Below, in pieces: positions 10,343-19,939 of a stretch of DNA of 64,000 bases. The stretch is from Pseudomonas wenzhouensis. GTDB lineage: Bacteria; Pseudomonadota; Gammaproteobacteria; Pseudomonadales; Pseudomonadaceae. Position 1 is the first letter of the stretch. The number at the start of each line of letters is the position of its first letter. Under the pieces are notes generated by a model. That model did not search any database. It had not been told where the DNA came from and saw only the letters and a list, made by a program, of their open reading frames with translations. The stretch lies in assembly GCF_021029445.1 (NCBI RefSeq), contig NZ_CP072610.1, positions 4,388,101-4,452,100 on the forward strand, in the 5' to 3' direction. The position numbers were made by a program, and so were the translations under genes.

Positions 10343-10454
10343 TGTTATCGTCCTCAGGTGTGAAACGGGCCTGAGCATGATCGCCTCGCCCAACGCCGTC
10401 GCACTGTCGGCTAGCCGACAATGGCTGCTGCGGCCACAGCCTACAGGAGTCGTA

Positions 10455-11138
10455 ATGCCCGATCCGCGTCACTACCTCGGCCAGCTGAGCCAGGGTCACT
10501 GGTTCGCTGCGCTGCCCCAGGCGCTGCGTCATACCCTGCTGAACATGGCCCAGGTGCAGCGCCTGGATGCCGGCCAGCGGCTGTTTCACCGTGGCGACAA
10601 ACCCAGTGGGCTGTATGCGGTGGTCGAAGGCGCGGTGCGCGTCGGTGCGGTCAGCGAAACCGGCAAGGAGGCGCTGCTGACCCTGGTCGAGCCGCCCTAC
10701 TGGTTCGGCGAGATTTCCCTGTTCGATGGCCTGCCGCGCACCCACGATGCCTTCGCCGACAGCGCCAGCACCCTGCTGCTGTTGCCGCAGGCCGGACTGC
10801 TCGCCCTGCTCGAACGCGAGCCGCAGCACTGGCGCGACTTCGCCCTGCTGATGAGCCACAAGCTGCGTCTGGCCTTTATCGCCCTGGAAGACATGAGCCT
10901 GCTGCCGGCCGCACCCCGCCTGGCTCGGCGCCTGCTGTTGATCGCCGAGAACTACGGCGAGAGCGAGCCACGCCGCGTGCTGCACCTGGCCCAGGAACAA
11001 CTGGCGCTGATGCTCTCGCTGTCACGCCAGACCACCAACCAGATTCTCAAGGAGCTGCAGGCGCAGGGCGTGGTGCAACTCACCTATGGCGAGATCGAGA
11101 TTCTCGACTTCGAGCACCTGCGCCGCCTGGCCACCTGA
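10455..11138 (+). CDS. Crp/Fnr-family transcriptional regulator
   Basis: A 227-residue regulator with an N-terminal cyclic-nucleotide-binding fold (about 15-130: FHRGDKPSGLYAVVEGAVRV, WFGEISLFDGLPRTHDA) and a C-terminal winged helix (about 165-222: LAQEQLALMLSLSRQTTNQI). It has no N-terminal cysteine cluster, so it is not an oxygen-sensing Fnr. PRTHDA sits where Crp has its phosphate-binding residues, so cAMP binding is plausible but unproven. The ATG at 10455 has AGGAG 6 bases upstream; an upstream in-frame start at 10377 is less likely. It is divergent from the Mpo1 gene, which it might control. Confidence 0.88.
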   Translation: MPDPRHYLGQLSQGHWFAALPQALRHTLLNMAQVQRLDAGQRLFHRGDKPSGLYAVVEGAVRVGAVSETGKEALLTLVEPPYWFGEISLFDGLPRTHDAFADSASTLLLLPQAGLLALLEREPQHWRDFALLMSHKLRLAFIALEDMSLLPAAPRLARRLLLIAENYGESEPRRVLHLAQEQLALMLSLSRQTTNQILKELQAQGVVQLTYGEIEILDFEHLRRLAT

Positions 11139-11199
11139 ACCGCTGGCCTCCTGCCACTGTCCAAGCCCTGTCGTGTTTTCCGCCAAAAGAACCGTATCG

Positions 11200-13164
11200 A
11201 TGCCAGACAATGCCCACGCTCCACTGCCCGCCGTGCTCGCCGGCCCGCTGCTGCGCCGCCTGGAGCCCGGCCGCCTGGTGCTGTGGCTGGTGGCCAGTGG
11301 CGAGCTGAACCTGCACCTGTGGCTGCAGCCCGAAGGCCAGGCGCCGCAAACCCATGCCCTGCACGCGCACTGTCAGCAGTTGCCGCTGGGCCGGCATGCC
11401 GTGCTGCACCTGATCGACCTGCCGCTTGCCGAGGCACTTCCGCAGGACACGCGCATCGCCTACGACCTGCAGATCATCGACAGCGCAGGCGCGAAAGGCA
11501 TGCGCGACTGGGCGCCGCACCTGCTCTACGACGGCGCTGAGCACGCTGATTTCGTCCTGCGCGCGCGGGTCGACCAGTTGCTCCATGGTTCCTGCCGCAA
11601 ACCGCATCACGCCGCGACGGATGGCCTGCTCTGCGCCGACCGCCTGCTGGCCGAGCCTCACGACGCCAGGCAACGCCCGGCGCTGCTGCTGATGAGCGGC
11701 GATCAGGTCTACGTCGATGACGTCGCCGGGCCGCTGCTGTGCGCCATCCACCAACTGATCGCCCGCCTCGGCCTGTTCGACGAGTTTCTCCAGGGCGCCG
11801 TGATCGAAGACAGCCAGGCGCTCTACGCCAACCCGGTGGGCTACTACCAACGCGCCGACCTGCTGCCGGCGGTGAAGAGCAACCAGACCCTACGCGACAA
11901 GTTCTTCGGCGGTGTGGAGAAACCCGTCTTCACCAGCAGCAGTGCCGACAACCATCTGGTGACCTTCGCCGAGATGATCGCCATGTACCTGCTGGTCTGG
12001 TCGCCTGTGCCCTGGACGCTGATCAGCGAACAGCAGCCGCCGCTGAGCGCAGAACAGCAGCAGCGTTATGCCCGTGAGCGCGAACGCATCGATGCCTTCC
12101 GCCAGAGCCTCGGCCAGGCTGCACGGGTGTTCGCCCACCTGCCGACGCTGATGATCTTCGACGACCACGACGTCACCGATGACTGGAACCTCTCCGCGCG
12201 CTGGGAGCAGACCGCCTACGGCCACCCCTTTTCCAAGCGCATCATCGGCAATGCCCTGCTTGCCTACCTGCTGTGCCAGGGCTGGGGCAACAATCCCGAT
12301 GTATTCGATGAGCCGCTGCAGGCCTTTGCCGACCTGCTGCAGCAGCGCCAGAACGAGCATCTGCGGGCCGCAGCGCAGGACGCGCTGATCGACCAGTTGC
12401 TGCACTTCGAACAATGGCATTACGTGCTGCCCACCACGCCGGCCTTGTTGGTGCTCGACACCCGCACGCGTCGCTGGCGCAGTGAAGGGCATCTGTCGAA
12501 ACCCTCGGGGCTGATGGACTGGGAGGCGCTGTGCGACTTCCAGCAGGCACTGCTCGATCACCCCAGTTGCATCATCGTCTCGCCCGCGCCGATGTTCGGC
12601 GTGAAGCTGATCGAGGGCATCCAGAAGCTGTTCACCTACGCCGGCCACCCGCTGATGGTCGATGCGGAAAACTGGATGGCCCATCGCGGCGCGGCCAGCG
12701 TGATACTGAACATCTTCCGCCACTCGCGTACGCCGGGGGATTTCGTCATTCTCTCCGGCGACGTGCACTACTCCTTCGTCTACCGCGTGAGCATCCGCCA
12801 CAAGCGTGCCAGCCCGACCATCTGGCAGATCACCAGCAGCGGCATCAAGAACGAATTTCCGGCCAGGCTGCTGGACTGGTTCGACCGCCTCAATCGCTGG
12901 CTCTACGCGCCTTGGTCGCCGCTCAACTGGCTGACCAAACGCCGGCGCATGCGCGTCACCCCGCTGATCCCCGACCGCAGCCGCTCCGGCGAACGCCTGT
13001 GGAACGGCGCCGGCCTCGGCCAGGTGTTCTTCGACGAGCAGGGCCGACCCAAGCGCATCCTCCAGCTCAATGCCGATGGCTCGAAGCCGGTGACGTTCAT
13101 CAGCGAACGCGAAGAGCGGCCGGCCCACGCCACTACGCCTCGCAGTCGCAATGCTGCGCCTTAG
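11200..13164 (+). CDS. PhoD-like metallophosphatase
   Basis: A 654-residue protein with the PhoD-like metallophosphatase core. Visible metal-binding motifs are LLMSGDQVYVDDVAGP (about 165-180), LMIFDDHDVTDDWN (about 317-330) and VILSGDVHYSFVYR (about 515-528). Tat or Sec signal sequences are not evident, so it may be cytoplasmic, unlike secreted PhoD. PhoD enzymes hydrolyse phosphodiesters or phosphomonoesters; the substrate here is unknown. The long upstream frame from 11086 overlaps the Crp-like gene, so the ATG at 11200, 61 bases after that gene, is preferred. No strong ribosome binding site is seen. Confidence 0.85.
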   Translation: MPDNAHAPLPAVLAGPLLRRLEPGRLVLWLVASGELNLHLWLQPEGQAPQTHALHAHCQQLPLGRHAVLHLIDLPLAEALPQDTRIAYDLQIIDSAGAKGMRDWAPHLLYDGAEHADFVLRARVDQLLHGSCRKPHHAATDGLLCADRLLAEPHDARQRPALLLMSGDQVYVDDVAGPLLCAIHQLIARLGLFDEFLQGAVIEDSQALYANPVGYYQRADLLPAVKSNQTLRDKFFGGVEKPVFTSSSADNHLVTFAEMIAMYLLVWSPVPWTLISEQQPPLSAEQQQRYARERERIDAFRQSLGQAARVFAHLPTLMIFDDHDVTDDWNLSARWEQTAYGHPFSKRIIGNALLAYLLCQGWGNNPDVFDEPLQAFADLLQQRQNEHLRAAAQDALIDQLLHFEQWHYVLPTTPALLVLDTRTRRWRSEGHLSKPSGLMDWEALCDFQQALLDHPSCIIVSPAPMFGVKLIEGIQKLFTYAGHPLMVDAENWMAHRGAASVILNIFRHSRTPGDFVILSGDVHYSFVYRVSIRHKRASPTIWQITSSGIKNEFPARLLDWFDRLNRWLYAPWSPLNWLTKRRRMRVTPLIPDRSRSGERLWNGAGLGQVFFDEQGRPKRILQLNADGSKPVTFISEREERPAHATTPRSRNAAP

Positions 13165-13209
13165 GCTGTGCACGAAAAGGGCCCGCGCTCGGTGATGCTG
13201 CGTTGAAAA

Positions 13210-13229
13210 CGGGCTCGTGCGCGAGCCCG
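13210..13229. terminator. Hairpin between convergent phosphatase and puuB genes
   Basis: CGGGCTCG-TGCG-CGAGCCCG is a perfect 8-pair stem in the gap between converging genes. There is no adjacent T-run on either strand. The surrounding bases look like a dispersed intergenic element. Confidence 0.5.
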
Positions 13230-13300
13230 AGCAATCAGTTCGACGACCTTTCGCCCAGCCCTCAGGAAAACGCCCCATCACAGCTGAGGGCTTGTGGCAC

Positions 13301-14617
13301 TCAGCGCAGCTTCTCCAGCATCTGGTAGTACCACATGCCGGCGGCCAGCATCGGGTTGCCGAGCTGGTCGCCCAGCGGCACCTTGATGTGCTTGCAGGCG
13401 GCGAAGGTGTCGTACTGCTCCAGGTCGCCGGTGATGGCCTTGGCCATGATCTCGCCCATGATGTGGGTGGTCGCCACGCCATGGCCGGAGTAGCCCTGGC
13501 AGTACCAGACGTTGGACGAGAGCTTGCCCAGCTGCGGGATGCGGTTCATCACGATGCCCATGGCGCAGCTCCACTGGAAATCGATCTGCACGCCCTTGAG
13601 CTGCGGGAAGGTGCGCTCGATGCACGGGCGCAGCTCGCCGGCGATGTCGCGTGAGTCGCGCCCGGAGTAGTTGGCACCGCCGCCGAACAGCAGGCGGCCA
13701 TCGCCGGTCAGGCGGTAGTAGTCGAGCACGAAGCGGCAGTCGTACACCGCCAGGTCATGTGGGTTGATCGCCTCGATCAGCTCGGCGCCCAGCGGCGCGG
13801 TGGTGACGATGCCACCCATGGCCGGGAAGATCATGCCCTTGAGCCTGCGCCGCTCCAGCTTGTGGTAGACGTCGCCGGCCAGCAGCACCTGTTTGGCCTC
13901 GATCCGCCCGCCCGTGGTGACCACCGCCGGGCGCGGGCCGTGGACGATATCCAGCACCTGGGAGTGTTCGAAGATCAGCGCGCCCAGGCTCTCGGCGGCC
14001 TTGGCCTCGCCGAGGCACAGGTTGAGCGGGTGCAGGTGCATGTTGCGGGTGTTCTTCAGCGCGCCGCAGTACAGCTCGCTGCCCAGTTGCGCACGCACGC
14101 CAGCGGCGTCGAGCAGGGTGACATCGGCTTCCATGCCACGGCGCAGCGCTTCCTCGTAGGTCGCCTTGAGCTCGTCCATATGGCTGGCTTTCATCGCCGT
14201 ATGCAGATGGCCGTGCTTGAGGTCGCAGTCGATGCCGTACTTGGCCACACGGCTCTTGATGATCTCGTGGCCGCGCCAGCGCAGGTGCCAGATGAAGTCG
14301 TCCACTTCATCGCCCAGCGTGTTGCGCATCTGCTTGCGCATGGCCTCGTCGCCGGACAGGCTGCCGGTGACCTGGCCACCGTTGCGCCCGCTGGCGCCCC
14401 AGCCGACCTTGTGGGTCTCCACCACGGCCACCTTGAGGCCACGCTCGGCCAGCTCCACCGCCGTGGCGATGCCGGTAAAGCCACCACCGATGATGGCCAC
14501 GTCGACGGTGACACTGCCCTGCAGCGTCGGGTAGTCGCTCTCGAAGTTGAGCGAGGCCGAGTAATAGGAGGGCGCGCGCTCGGCGGCGGGTTTGGCGGGT
14601 TGCTTGATCATGTTCAT
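13301..14617 (-). CDS. puuB: Gamma-glutamylputrescine oxidoreductase-like FAD enzyme (PuuB)
   Basis: FAD-dependent oxidase of the DAO family, probably oxidising gamma-glutamylputrescine to the aldehyde in putrescine breakdown. The 438-residue protein has the dinucleotide-binding motif VDVAIIGGGFTGIATAVELAE (from about residue 36), the family block VGWGASGRNGGQVTGSLSGD, and a C-terminal NVWYCQGYSGHGVATTHIMGE. AAGGA lies 6 bases before the ATG at 14617; an in-frame extension upstream reads through intergenic repeat. It follows puuA on the same strand after a 140-base gap, which strengthens the assignment. Related amine oxidoreductases are the alternative. Confidence 0.85.
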   Translation of the reverse strand: MNMIKQPAKPAAERAPSYYSASLNFESDYPTLQGSVTVDVAIIGGGFTGIATAVELAERGLKVAVVETHKVGWGASGRNGGQVTGSLSGDEAMRKQMRNTLGDEVDDFIWHLRWRGHEIIKSRVAKYGIDCDLKHGHLHTAMKASHMDELKATYEEALRRGMEADVTLLDAAGVRAQLGSELYCGALKNTRNMHLHPLNLCLGEAKAAESLGALIFEHSQVLDIVHGPRPAVVTTGGRIEAKQVLLAGDVYHKLERRRLKGMIFPAMGGIVTTAPLGAELIEAINPHDLAVYDCRFVLDYYRLTGDGRLLFGGGANYSGRDSRDIAGELRPCIERTFPQLKGVQIDFQWSCAMGIVMNRIPQLGKLSSNVWYCQGYSGHGVATTHIMGEIMAKAITGDLEQYDTFAACKHIKVPLGDQLGNPMLAAGMWYYQMLEKLR

Positions 14618-14639
14618 TGCATGTCCTTGTGGCGGCAAG

Positions 14640-14745
14640 CCGCCGTAGGGTGCGCTGTGCGCACAGTTGAATCCGTATTCGCAGACAAGTCCGCTCCCAC
14701 AAGCCCCTGCTGCGCCCTGTGGGAGCAGCCTTGGCCTCGAAGCTG
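14640..14745. repeat. Intergenic inverted repeats between puuA and puuB
   Basis: The gap contains the short palindrome GGTGCGCTGTGCGCAC and a longer inverted pair GCTCCCACA...TGTGGGAGC (about 14692-14735). Both look like dispersed Pseudomonas intergenic elements. Confidence 0.5.
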
Positions 14746-14757
14746 TTGTCCCTCGAC

Positions 14758-16125
14758 TCAGGCGTTGCTCAGATACCAACGCCAGTCCTGCTCGCCGACC
14801 TCGCCCATGAACTGGCGATACTCGGCGCGCTTGACGGCCACATACACCTTGAGAAATTCCGCGCCGAAAGCTTCGCGTGCCCACTCGGACTGCTCCAGCG
14901 CCTGGATCGCTGCCGACCACTGGGTCGGCAGGTACTCGGTGGCCTGGGCGTATCCATTACCTTCGATCGGTGCGCCGGGATCGAGGCGTTCACGAATGCC
15001 CCGGTGAATGCCGGCCAGAATCGCCGCAGCGGCAAGGTAAGGGTTGGCGTCAGCGCCACAGATACGGTGTTCGACGTGACGGGTCTTGGCCGGGCCACCC
15101 GGCACGCGCAGGCTGACGGTGCGGTTGTCCACACCCCAGGTTGGCGCCAGCGGCGCGTAGCTGTTGGCCTGGAAGCGCCGGTAGGAGTTGGCGTTGGGGC
15201 AGAACAGCAGCAGCGAGTCGAGCAGGCTGGCGAGCATGCCGCCAACGGCGTGACGCAGCAGCGGCGTGCCGGCGGGGTCTTCACTGGCAAACAGGCTGTT
15301 GCCCTGTGCATCGGCCAGGCTGACGTGCATGTGCATGCCAGTGCCGGCAATCTCGGCGAACGGCTTGGCCATGAAGCAGGCCTGCATGCCGTGGGCATGG
15401 GCCACCCCCTTGACCAGGCGCTTGTAACGCACCGCCTGATCCATCGCCGCCAGCGCCGGGCCATGCTCCAGGGTGATTTCCACCTGGCCGGGGGCGTACT
15501 CGGAAATCGCCGTACGCGCCGGGATGCCCTGCGCCTTGCAGGCCATATAGAGATCACGCAGGAACGGCTCGATCTGTTCCAGCTCGCGCAGGCCGTAGAC
15601 CTGGGTCTGCCGTGGACGGCCGCCATCGGCGTCCAGCGCCGGCTGCGGGCGGCCCTGGGCGTCGCGCTTCTGGTCGAGCAGGTAGAACTCCAGCTCGCAG
15701 GCCATTACCGGGTGATAGCCGTCGGCTGCAAGCTGCTCGATCACCCGCAGCAACAACTGACGCGGGTCGGCCGGGGTGGCCGGCAGGCCTTCGCTGGGGT
15801 GCATCGACACTTGCACGGCAGCGGTGGGCAACTGCCGCCAGGGCAGGCGCACCAGGCTGCCGGCCAGCGGATAGGCGCGGCAATCGATATCGCCCACCTC
15901 CCAGACCAGGCCGGAGTCTTCGACGTCCTCACCCTGGATGGTCAGCCCGAGCATGGTGCTCGGCAGCGGTCGCCCCGTTTCATAGAGCGCGAGCAGTTCC
16001 TCGCGGTGCAGCAGCTTGCCGCGCGGCACGCCATTGGCGTCGAGGATGAACAGCTCGATCAGTTCGATATCGGGATTGCTGGCCAGGAAATTCTGGGCTT
16101 CCTGTACAGCCGCGAAAGTCGTCAT
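14758..16125 (-). CDS. puuA: Gamma-glutamylputrescine synthetase-like protein (PuuA)
   Basis: Glutamine-synthetase-fold ligase that joins glutamate to putrescine or a related polyamine at the cost of ATP, starting the glutamylated pathway. The 455-residue product has IELIELFILDANGVPRGK near the N-terminus, the catalytic-core blocks MACELEFYLLD and TAISEYAPGQVEITLEHG, GTGMHMHVSLADAQGN, and the C-terminal arginine/ATP region NRTVSLRVPGG and HVEHRICGADANPYLAAAAI. It is shorter than GlnA and lacks the GlnA adenylylation loop, which fits the PuuA/SpuI group. It pairs with puuB downstream. Several paralogs exist in pseudomonads, so substrate is inferred. Confidence 0.88.
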   Translation of the reverse strand: MTTFAAVQEAQNFLASNPDIELIELFILDANGVPRGKLLHREELLALYETGRPLPSTMLGLTIQGEDVEDSGLVWEVGDIDCRAYPLAGSLVRLPWRQLPTAAVQVSMHPSEGLPATPADPRQLLLRVIEQLAADGYHPVMACELEFYLLDQKRDAQGRPQPALDADGGRPRQTQVYGLRELEQIEPFLRDLYMACKAQGIPARTAISEYAPGQVEITLEHGPALAAMDQAVRYKRLVKGVAHAHGMQACFMAKPFAEIAGTGMHMHVSLADAQGNSLFASEDPAGTPLLRHAVGGMLASLLDSLLLFCPNANSYRRFQANSYAPLAPTWGVDNRTVSLRVPGGPAKTRHVEHRICGADANPYLAAAAILAGIHRGIRERLDPGAPIEGNGYAQATEYLPTQWSAAIQALEQSEWAREAFGAEFLKVYVAVKRAEYRQFMGEVGEQDWRWYLSNA

Positions 16126-16559
16126 ATCGCACTCGCTTGCGCCAGGTGGGCGCTCGGTGTCCGCACGGCCCGTTCGCGTCTCGAACGGGTTGCACAGGCA
16201 GACAAGGTCATGGCAGCGGCTGCGGGCTTGGCGCAGCCATCGGAGTCAGCGGGTGGGGGCGACGTCCGGCGGGCGGGCGTGGCGACAATGCCACAGCGCC
16301 CAGAAGGCGAGGATGATCGTCAGCAGCGGGTTGAGGCGCTCCAACAAACGCCGCCGCGCTGGAGCGCAGTACAGCGGAACATGGATTTGGCAGGCCGGGG
16401 AGATCATGGTTTGGCAGCGTCGCACAGGGTTTGACGTGCGTTAAATCGGGTTTTTCATACGCTTGGTTATACGCCTGCTAAACAATCCTGCCCGTGCAGA
16501 GCAAAACGATCCACAGGGTGCGCCAGGCGCACCATGACCCGCACGACAGTCAGCGCAGT
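16126..16559. other. Intergenic region upstream of puuA
   Basis: This 434-base region separates puuA from the convergent-side end of the chemoreceptor gene. It contains one possible short ORF (annotated separately) and presumably the puuA promoter. I see no clear terminator or repeat. Confidence 0.4.
16246..16407 (-). CDS. Possible 53-residue single-pass membrane protein
   Basis: A short frame upstream of puuA on the same strand. It encodes an arginine-rich segment (CAPARRRLLERLN), one hydrophobic helix (PLLTIILAFWALWHC) and a proline-rich tail. The positive-inside layout before a single helix looks protein-like. However, no convincing ribosome binding site precedes the ATG at 16407 and no family is recognised. 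It may be a small membrane peptide or chance. Confidence 0.25.
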   Translation of the reverse strand: MISPACQIHVPLYCAPARRRLLERLNPLLTIILAFWALWHCRHARPPDVAPTR

Positions 16560-18131
16560 CTACGGCTCCGGCCGATAACCCAGACGCAAACCGCCCCAAT
16601 GCCGCCCGCGCACCATGATCGGCACCGACAGGTCATGCATCAGCTCGCCGGTATCGCGCATGTAGGTCTGCAACAACACCGCCTGCCGGTGGCTGCCACA
16701 GCGGATGCCGGTGCGGTCGTTGAACAGGCGCTTGCCACGGCTCTTCGTTGCATCCACCGCCGGATCGCCGCAGGGCGGATGGTTGAATGCGGCATTGTGG
16801 GTCGGCACGTAGCCTTCGGGGGTGGTGGAGATGGCGAACACCAGCCCTTCATGACGCTTGAGCAGCGGCTCCTGCAGCGCCGGCAGTACCTGATCGGCGT
16901 ACTGGTCGAAGCGTGTGCGGTATTTCTGCGGCTGGGTGCCGGCAATCGGCTGGTAATGACGGTCGAACAGATCATCGAGGCTGATGCGCCCGGCCTGCAG
17001 GTCCTGCTCGAACTGCGCGGCGATGGCTGCAGCCCCCTCGCGGGCCAGGTCATAGGCGCGCTGGTGGTAATCATCCAGCCCCACCTCAGCAAGCTGCTCG
17101 CTGACGGTTTCGGCCTGGCCGACCAATTGTTCGGCAGCGTCGGCCAGCTCCCGTGTCTGCCCTTCACTGCTCTGCACGTCGTCCTGCAATTGCAGGGCAG
17201 CAGCCGACAGGCTGGCCAGGCACTGATGGTTTTCGGCCGTGCCGGCACTGATCTGCGCCACCTGCTGTTCGACCTCTTCGGCCTGCTCGGCAATGCCCTG
17301 CAAGCCACTGCCGGCGGTCTCGATCTGCTGCGCCGCCTGCTCCAGCTCGACGCTCTGGCGCTGGATGTGGGCCACCACCGCCGTGCTCTGCTGGCGGATA
17401 TCGGCGATCATCTGGCTGACTTCCTCGGTGGCGCTGGCGGTGCGCGCGGCCAGGTTGCGCACCTCGTCGGCGACTACGGCAAAACCACGGCCCATCTCAC
17501 CGGCTCGCGCAGCCTCGATGGCGGCGTTGAGCGCCAGCAGGTTGGTCTGGCTGGCGATGGACTGGATGACCTGGGTGACCTGCTCAATCTGCTCGGTACG
17601 GCTGCCCAGGCCATCGATCAGCTCGCGGCTGGCCAGGGTCTGCGCACTGAGTTGCTGCATGCGCGCGATGGCCTGGTTGAGCTCGGCCTGGCCGTTGGCG
17701 CTGGCTTCACGGACATGGCGGGCAGCGACCAGGGTGTGTTCGGCACGGGCGGCGCTGTCCTGCTCGGTGTGGGTGATGGCCTCGGCGGCCTGACTGACCT
17801 GCTGCACCGCCGCCAGTTGCGATTGCAGGCGGCCGGCCAGGTGCTTCACGGCATGGGCCACCTTGGCGGCAGACAGCGCGTTGTGGCAGGTGTGTCGCGA
17901 CAGCCCCCGGCTCAGCTCGACAAAGTCGCCCGTCGCGGCCTGCCGGGCAGCCTGTTGCGGCTCGTCACGCCGCTGCCAGGGCCCCAGCCAGGGCCATAAC
18001 GCCAGCAATAAGTAGGATGGCACGCTCACGTAGAGAGGCAGCTGCATCTGCTGATAGGCGAGCATGAGCCCAGCCAGCCCCAGTGCATGCAGTACGAAAG
18101 CGATCGGCGAACGGATAAAGGCAGCTTGCAT
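16560..18131 (-). CDS. Methyl-accepting chemotaxis protein without periplasmic sensor
   Basis: A 523-residue chemoreceptor. Two close hydrophobic segments near the N-terminus (about 7-50) leave almost no periplasmic loop. A long coiled-coil signalling domain follows, with the hairpin tip region [19 protein letters not shown] that contacts CheA/CheW. The C-terminal 130 residues ([38 protein letters not shown]) match a PAS/Cache-like extension common in Pseudomonas receptors. The ATG at 18131 has GAGG 6 bases upstream. A GTG at 18191 with AAGGAG is a competing start that would add 20 basic residues. Ligand unknown; sensing may be intracellular. Confidence 0.88.
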   Translation of the reverse strand: MQAAFIRSPIAFVLHALGLAGLMLAYQQMQLPLYVSVPSYLLLALWPWLGPWQRRDEPQQAARQAATGDFVELSRGLSRHTCHNALSAAKVAHAVKHLAGRLQSQLAAVQQVSQAAEAITHTEQDSAARAEHTLVAARHVREASANGQAELNQAIARMQQLSAQTLASRELIDGLGSRTEQIEQVTQVIQSIASQTNLLALNAAIEAARAGEMGRGFAVVADEVRNLAARTASATEEVSQMIADIRQQSTAVVAHIQRQSVELEQAAQQIETAGSGLQGIAEQAEEVEQQVAQISAGTAENHQCLASLSAAALQLQDDVQSSEGQTRELADAAEQLVGQAETVSEQLAEVGLDDYHQRAYDLAREGAAAIAAQFEQDLQAGRISLDDLFDRHYQPIAGTQPQKYRTRFDQYADQVLPALQEPLLKRHEGLVFAISTTPEGYVPTHNAAFNHPPCGDPAVDATKSRGKRLFNDRTGIRCGSHRQAVLLQTYMRDTGELMHDLSVPIMVRGRHWGGLRLGYRPEP

Positions 18132-18495
18132 GACCGACCTCAGGGTTCTTGTTCTGGTGCGCGGCGAGGCGCTGTAGGCGGACGGAGTCACGACGGGTTC
18201 TCTCCTTGAATATCCCACGCAGTCTGGCAATAGGCTACGCATAAGAAAGGCCCGACGAAAAATGCACCAGCAGATCGGGCAACATGACCGCGATTCGAGC
18301 AGCTTGGAAGCGCCAGCACCATAAAACTTTGGTAGCAACCTGCCATACATCAAAGCAGTACCCGACAGGACGAGCCCATCCCGCTCAAGTTCGCCGCAGG
18401 GCGCCAACGTGCCTATTCGCTGTATCGGCACTTAACCGGGAGGCATTAACCGACCCTGGCACGGCATCCCGGCCTCGGACGTCTTCGCCGCGCCG
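18132..18495. other. Gap between chemoreceptor and FAD oxidoreductase genes
   Basis: No convincing gene is visible in these 364 bases. The left part is the leader of the chemoreceptor gene and contains AAGGAG before the alternative GTG start at 18191. I could not identify a flagellar sigma-28 promoter. Confidence 0.4.
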
Positions 18496-19572
18496 CTACC
18501 CGACCATGCGGTGGCGTTTGACGAAACGTCGGTCCAGCCAGTCCTTGTAGTGCCCGTAAAGCTGCCCGCCGGCACTCCAGTCATGCCAGCCGAGCAGGGC
18601 TCCGCCGTCACCGGTGGCGAGCAGGGCCAGGCTCTGCCATTGCGCGCGGTACGCACGCAGCGGGCGGCCCTGCAGCGCCGCCTGCAGGTTGGCGGTGAGC
18701 ACCGGCGCCTGACGCACCGCGAAGCGGCCACTGCGACGCATGCCGTCGAGACTGGCGCTGTCGCCAACAGCGAAGATCTGCGCATGGGATTCGCATTGCA
18801 GGGTTGGACGAATGGCGATGAAGCCGGCCGCATCGCTGCTCAGTTGGCTGGCTGCCAGCCACGGCCAGGGCCGCGCGCCACTGGCCAGCAGCAGACGGCG
18901 CCCACGCCAGACCGGCTCGTCGCCGCTGAGCAGCCAGTCGTCTTCGATGCGGCCAATCGGGCAATGCTCACGTACCTGCACGCCACGCTGACGCAAATGT
19001 CCCAGCGCGCGCAGGCGCAGCCCAGGGGCCAGCCCGTCGAGCAACGAGCCACCGCAGAACAGCGCCAGGGTCGGCACCTGGCCGGCCAGCGCCAGAGCCA
19101 GTTCCACGCCACCGGCACCTCCGCCGAGAATCGCCATGCGCCGGGGCTCGCTCTGCCACTGCTGCCAGCCTTCGAGCAGCCGTTCGATCGGCCTGGCGGC
19201 CAGCACCTGCATGGCATCGCCCTGCTGCGGCGGTATGGCCATACCGGCACCGACATTCAGCGACAGCCATTCGCCCTGCAGTTGGCGCCCGTCCGCAAGC
19301 TGCAGGATGCGCGTATCGGCATCGAGCGCGGCGATTTCGCCCTCGATCAACTCGACCTTGGCCGCGCGACACAGCGGCTGCAGCTCTACCCGGCAGTCAG
19401 CTGGGCTGAAGCGGCCGCTGATCAGCCCCGGCAACATGCCCGCGTACCAGGCTTCCGGGCCCGGGCTGAGCAAGCCGATACGGCCTGGCGGACGCTCCAC
19501 CAGCGCCCAGCGGCGCAACACCCCCAAGTGGGCATGGCCGGCCCCGGCCAGGATCAGGTCGTACTGGGTCAT
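18496..19572 (-). CDS. NADH dehydrogenase-like FAD/NAD(P) oxidoreductase
   Basis: A 358-residue flavoprotein of the pyridine nucleotide-disulfide/NDH-2-like superfamily. It has an FAD-binding N-terminus (YDLILAGAGHAHLGVLRRWA), a second nucleotide motif (RRMAILGGGAGGVELALALA, about 143-162) and the FAD-contacting IFAVGDSASLDGMRRSGRFAV near the C-terminus. The GHAHLGVLR signature resembles the oxidoreductase domain found fused to or near SelD (selenide water dikinase) in some bacteria, but no selD or selenium gene is visible here. No redox-active CxxxxC motif is seen. Electron acceptor unknown. Confidence 0.8.
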   Translation of the reverse strand: MTQYDLILAGAGHAHLGVLRRWALVERPPGRIGLLSPGPEAWYAGMLPGLISGRFSPADCRVELQPLCRAAKVELIEGEIAALDADTRILQLADGRQLQGEWLSLNVGAGMAIPPQQGDAMQVLAARPIERLLEGWQQWQSEPRRMAILGGGAGGVELALALAGQVPTLALFCGGSLLDGLAPGLRLRALGHLRQRGVQVREHCPIGRIEDDWLLSGDEPVWRGRRLLLASGARPWPWLAASQLSSDAAGFIAIRPTLQCESHAQIFAVGDSASLDGMRRSGRFAVRQAPVLTANLQAALQGRPLRAYRAQWQSLALLATGDGGALLGWHDWSAGGQLYGHYKDWLDRRFVKRHRMVG

Positions 19573-19593
19573 GCGTTCATTGCATCCATCGCG

Positions 19594-19833
19594 TTACTGG
19601 CGCGGCACCTGGCCGGTCCAGCGTTTGAAAGCTCGATAATCCGATTCATGCTCACTTCGCAGCGCCTGCTTTTCTGCGCACTCTGACGCCCGGCACGCCT
19701 TGTCAAAGTCACACCCGAACGCAGAGAGTGTCGCCCCGTCCGCACCACCGCAACCGTTGACCACGAGAAACCTGTGACAGGCTGTAAGCCATCCTTGTTC
19801 GTCCGATCCAAGCAGATGAGACTCGCTGCGCAA
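19594..19833 (-). CDS. Possible small cysteine-rich protein
   Basis: A 79-residue frame starting at TTG. It carries five cysteines (LTACHRF, NGCGGAD, FGCDFDKACRASECAEK) and a charged tail (SEHESDYRAFKRWTG) that looks like real protein. It ends 21 bases before the FAD oxidoreductase on the same strand. Against it: a weak start, no clear ribosome binding site and lower third-position GC than the neighbours. It may be a small gene, a transferred fragment or a remnant. Confidence 0.3.
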   Translation of the reverse strand: MRSESHLLGSDEQGWLTACHRFLVVNGCGGADGATLSAFGCDFDKACRASECAEKQALRSEHESDYRAFKRWTGQVPRQ

Positions 19834-19939
19834 TCATTGCGCCAGCAGTTGGCTAGAATTGCCTTCGCGCCCGAGCGCCTGAGACAAGACAGCGTCCTGC
19901 GGACTTCGGCGCCCTCGTAGTAGCCATAAGGCGCCCGGA

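Noticed and set aside
11890..13482. A 530-residue minus-strand frame antisense to the phosphatase gene.
   Set aside because: It is a high-GC shadow of a well-supported metallophosphatase and shows no recognisable domain.
14719..16434. A 571-residue plus-strand frame antisense to puuA.
   Set aside because: It mirrors a clear glutamine-synthetase-fold gene; its composition (Gly, His, Gln rich) is typical of antisense frames.
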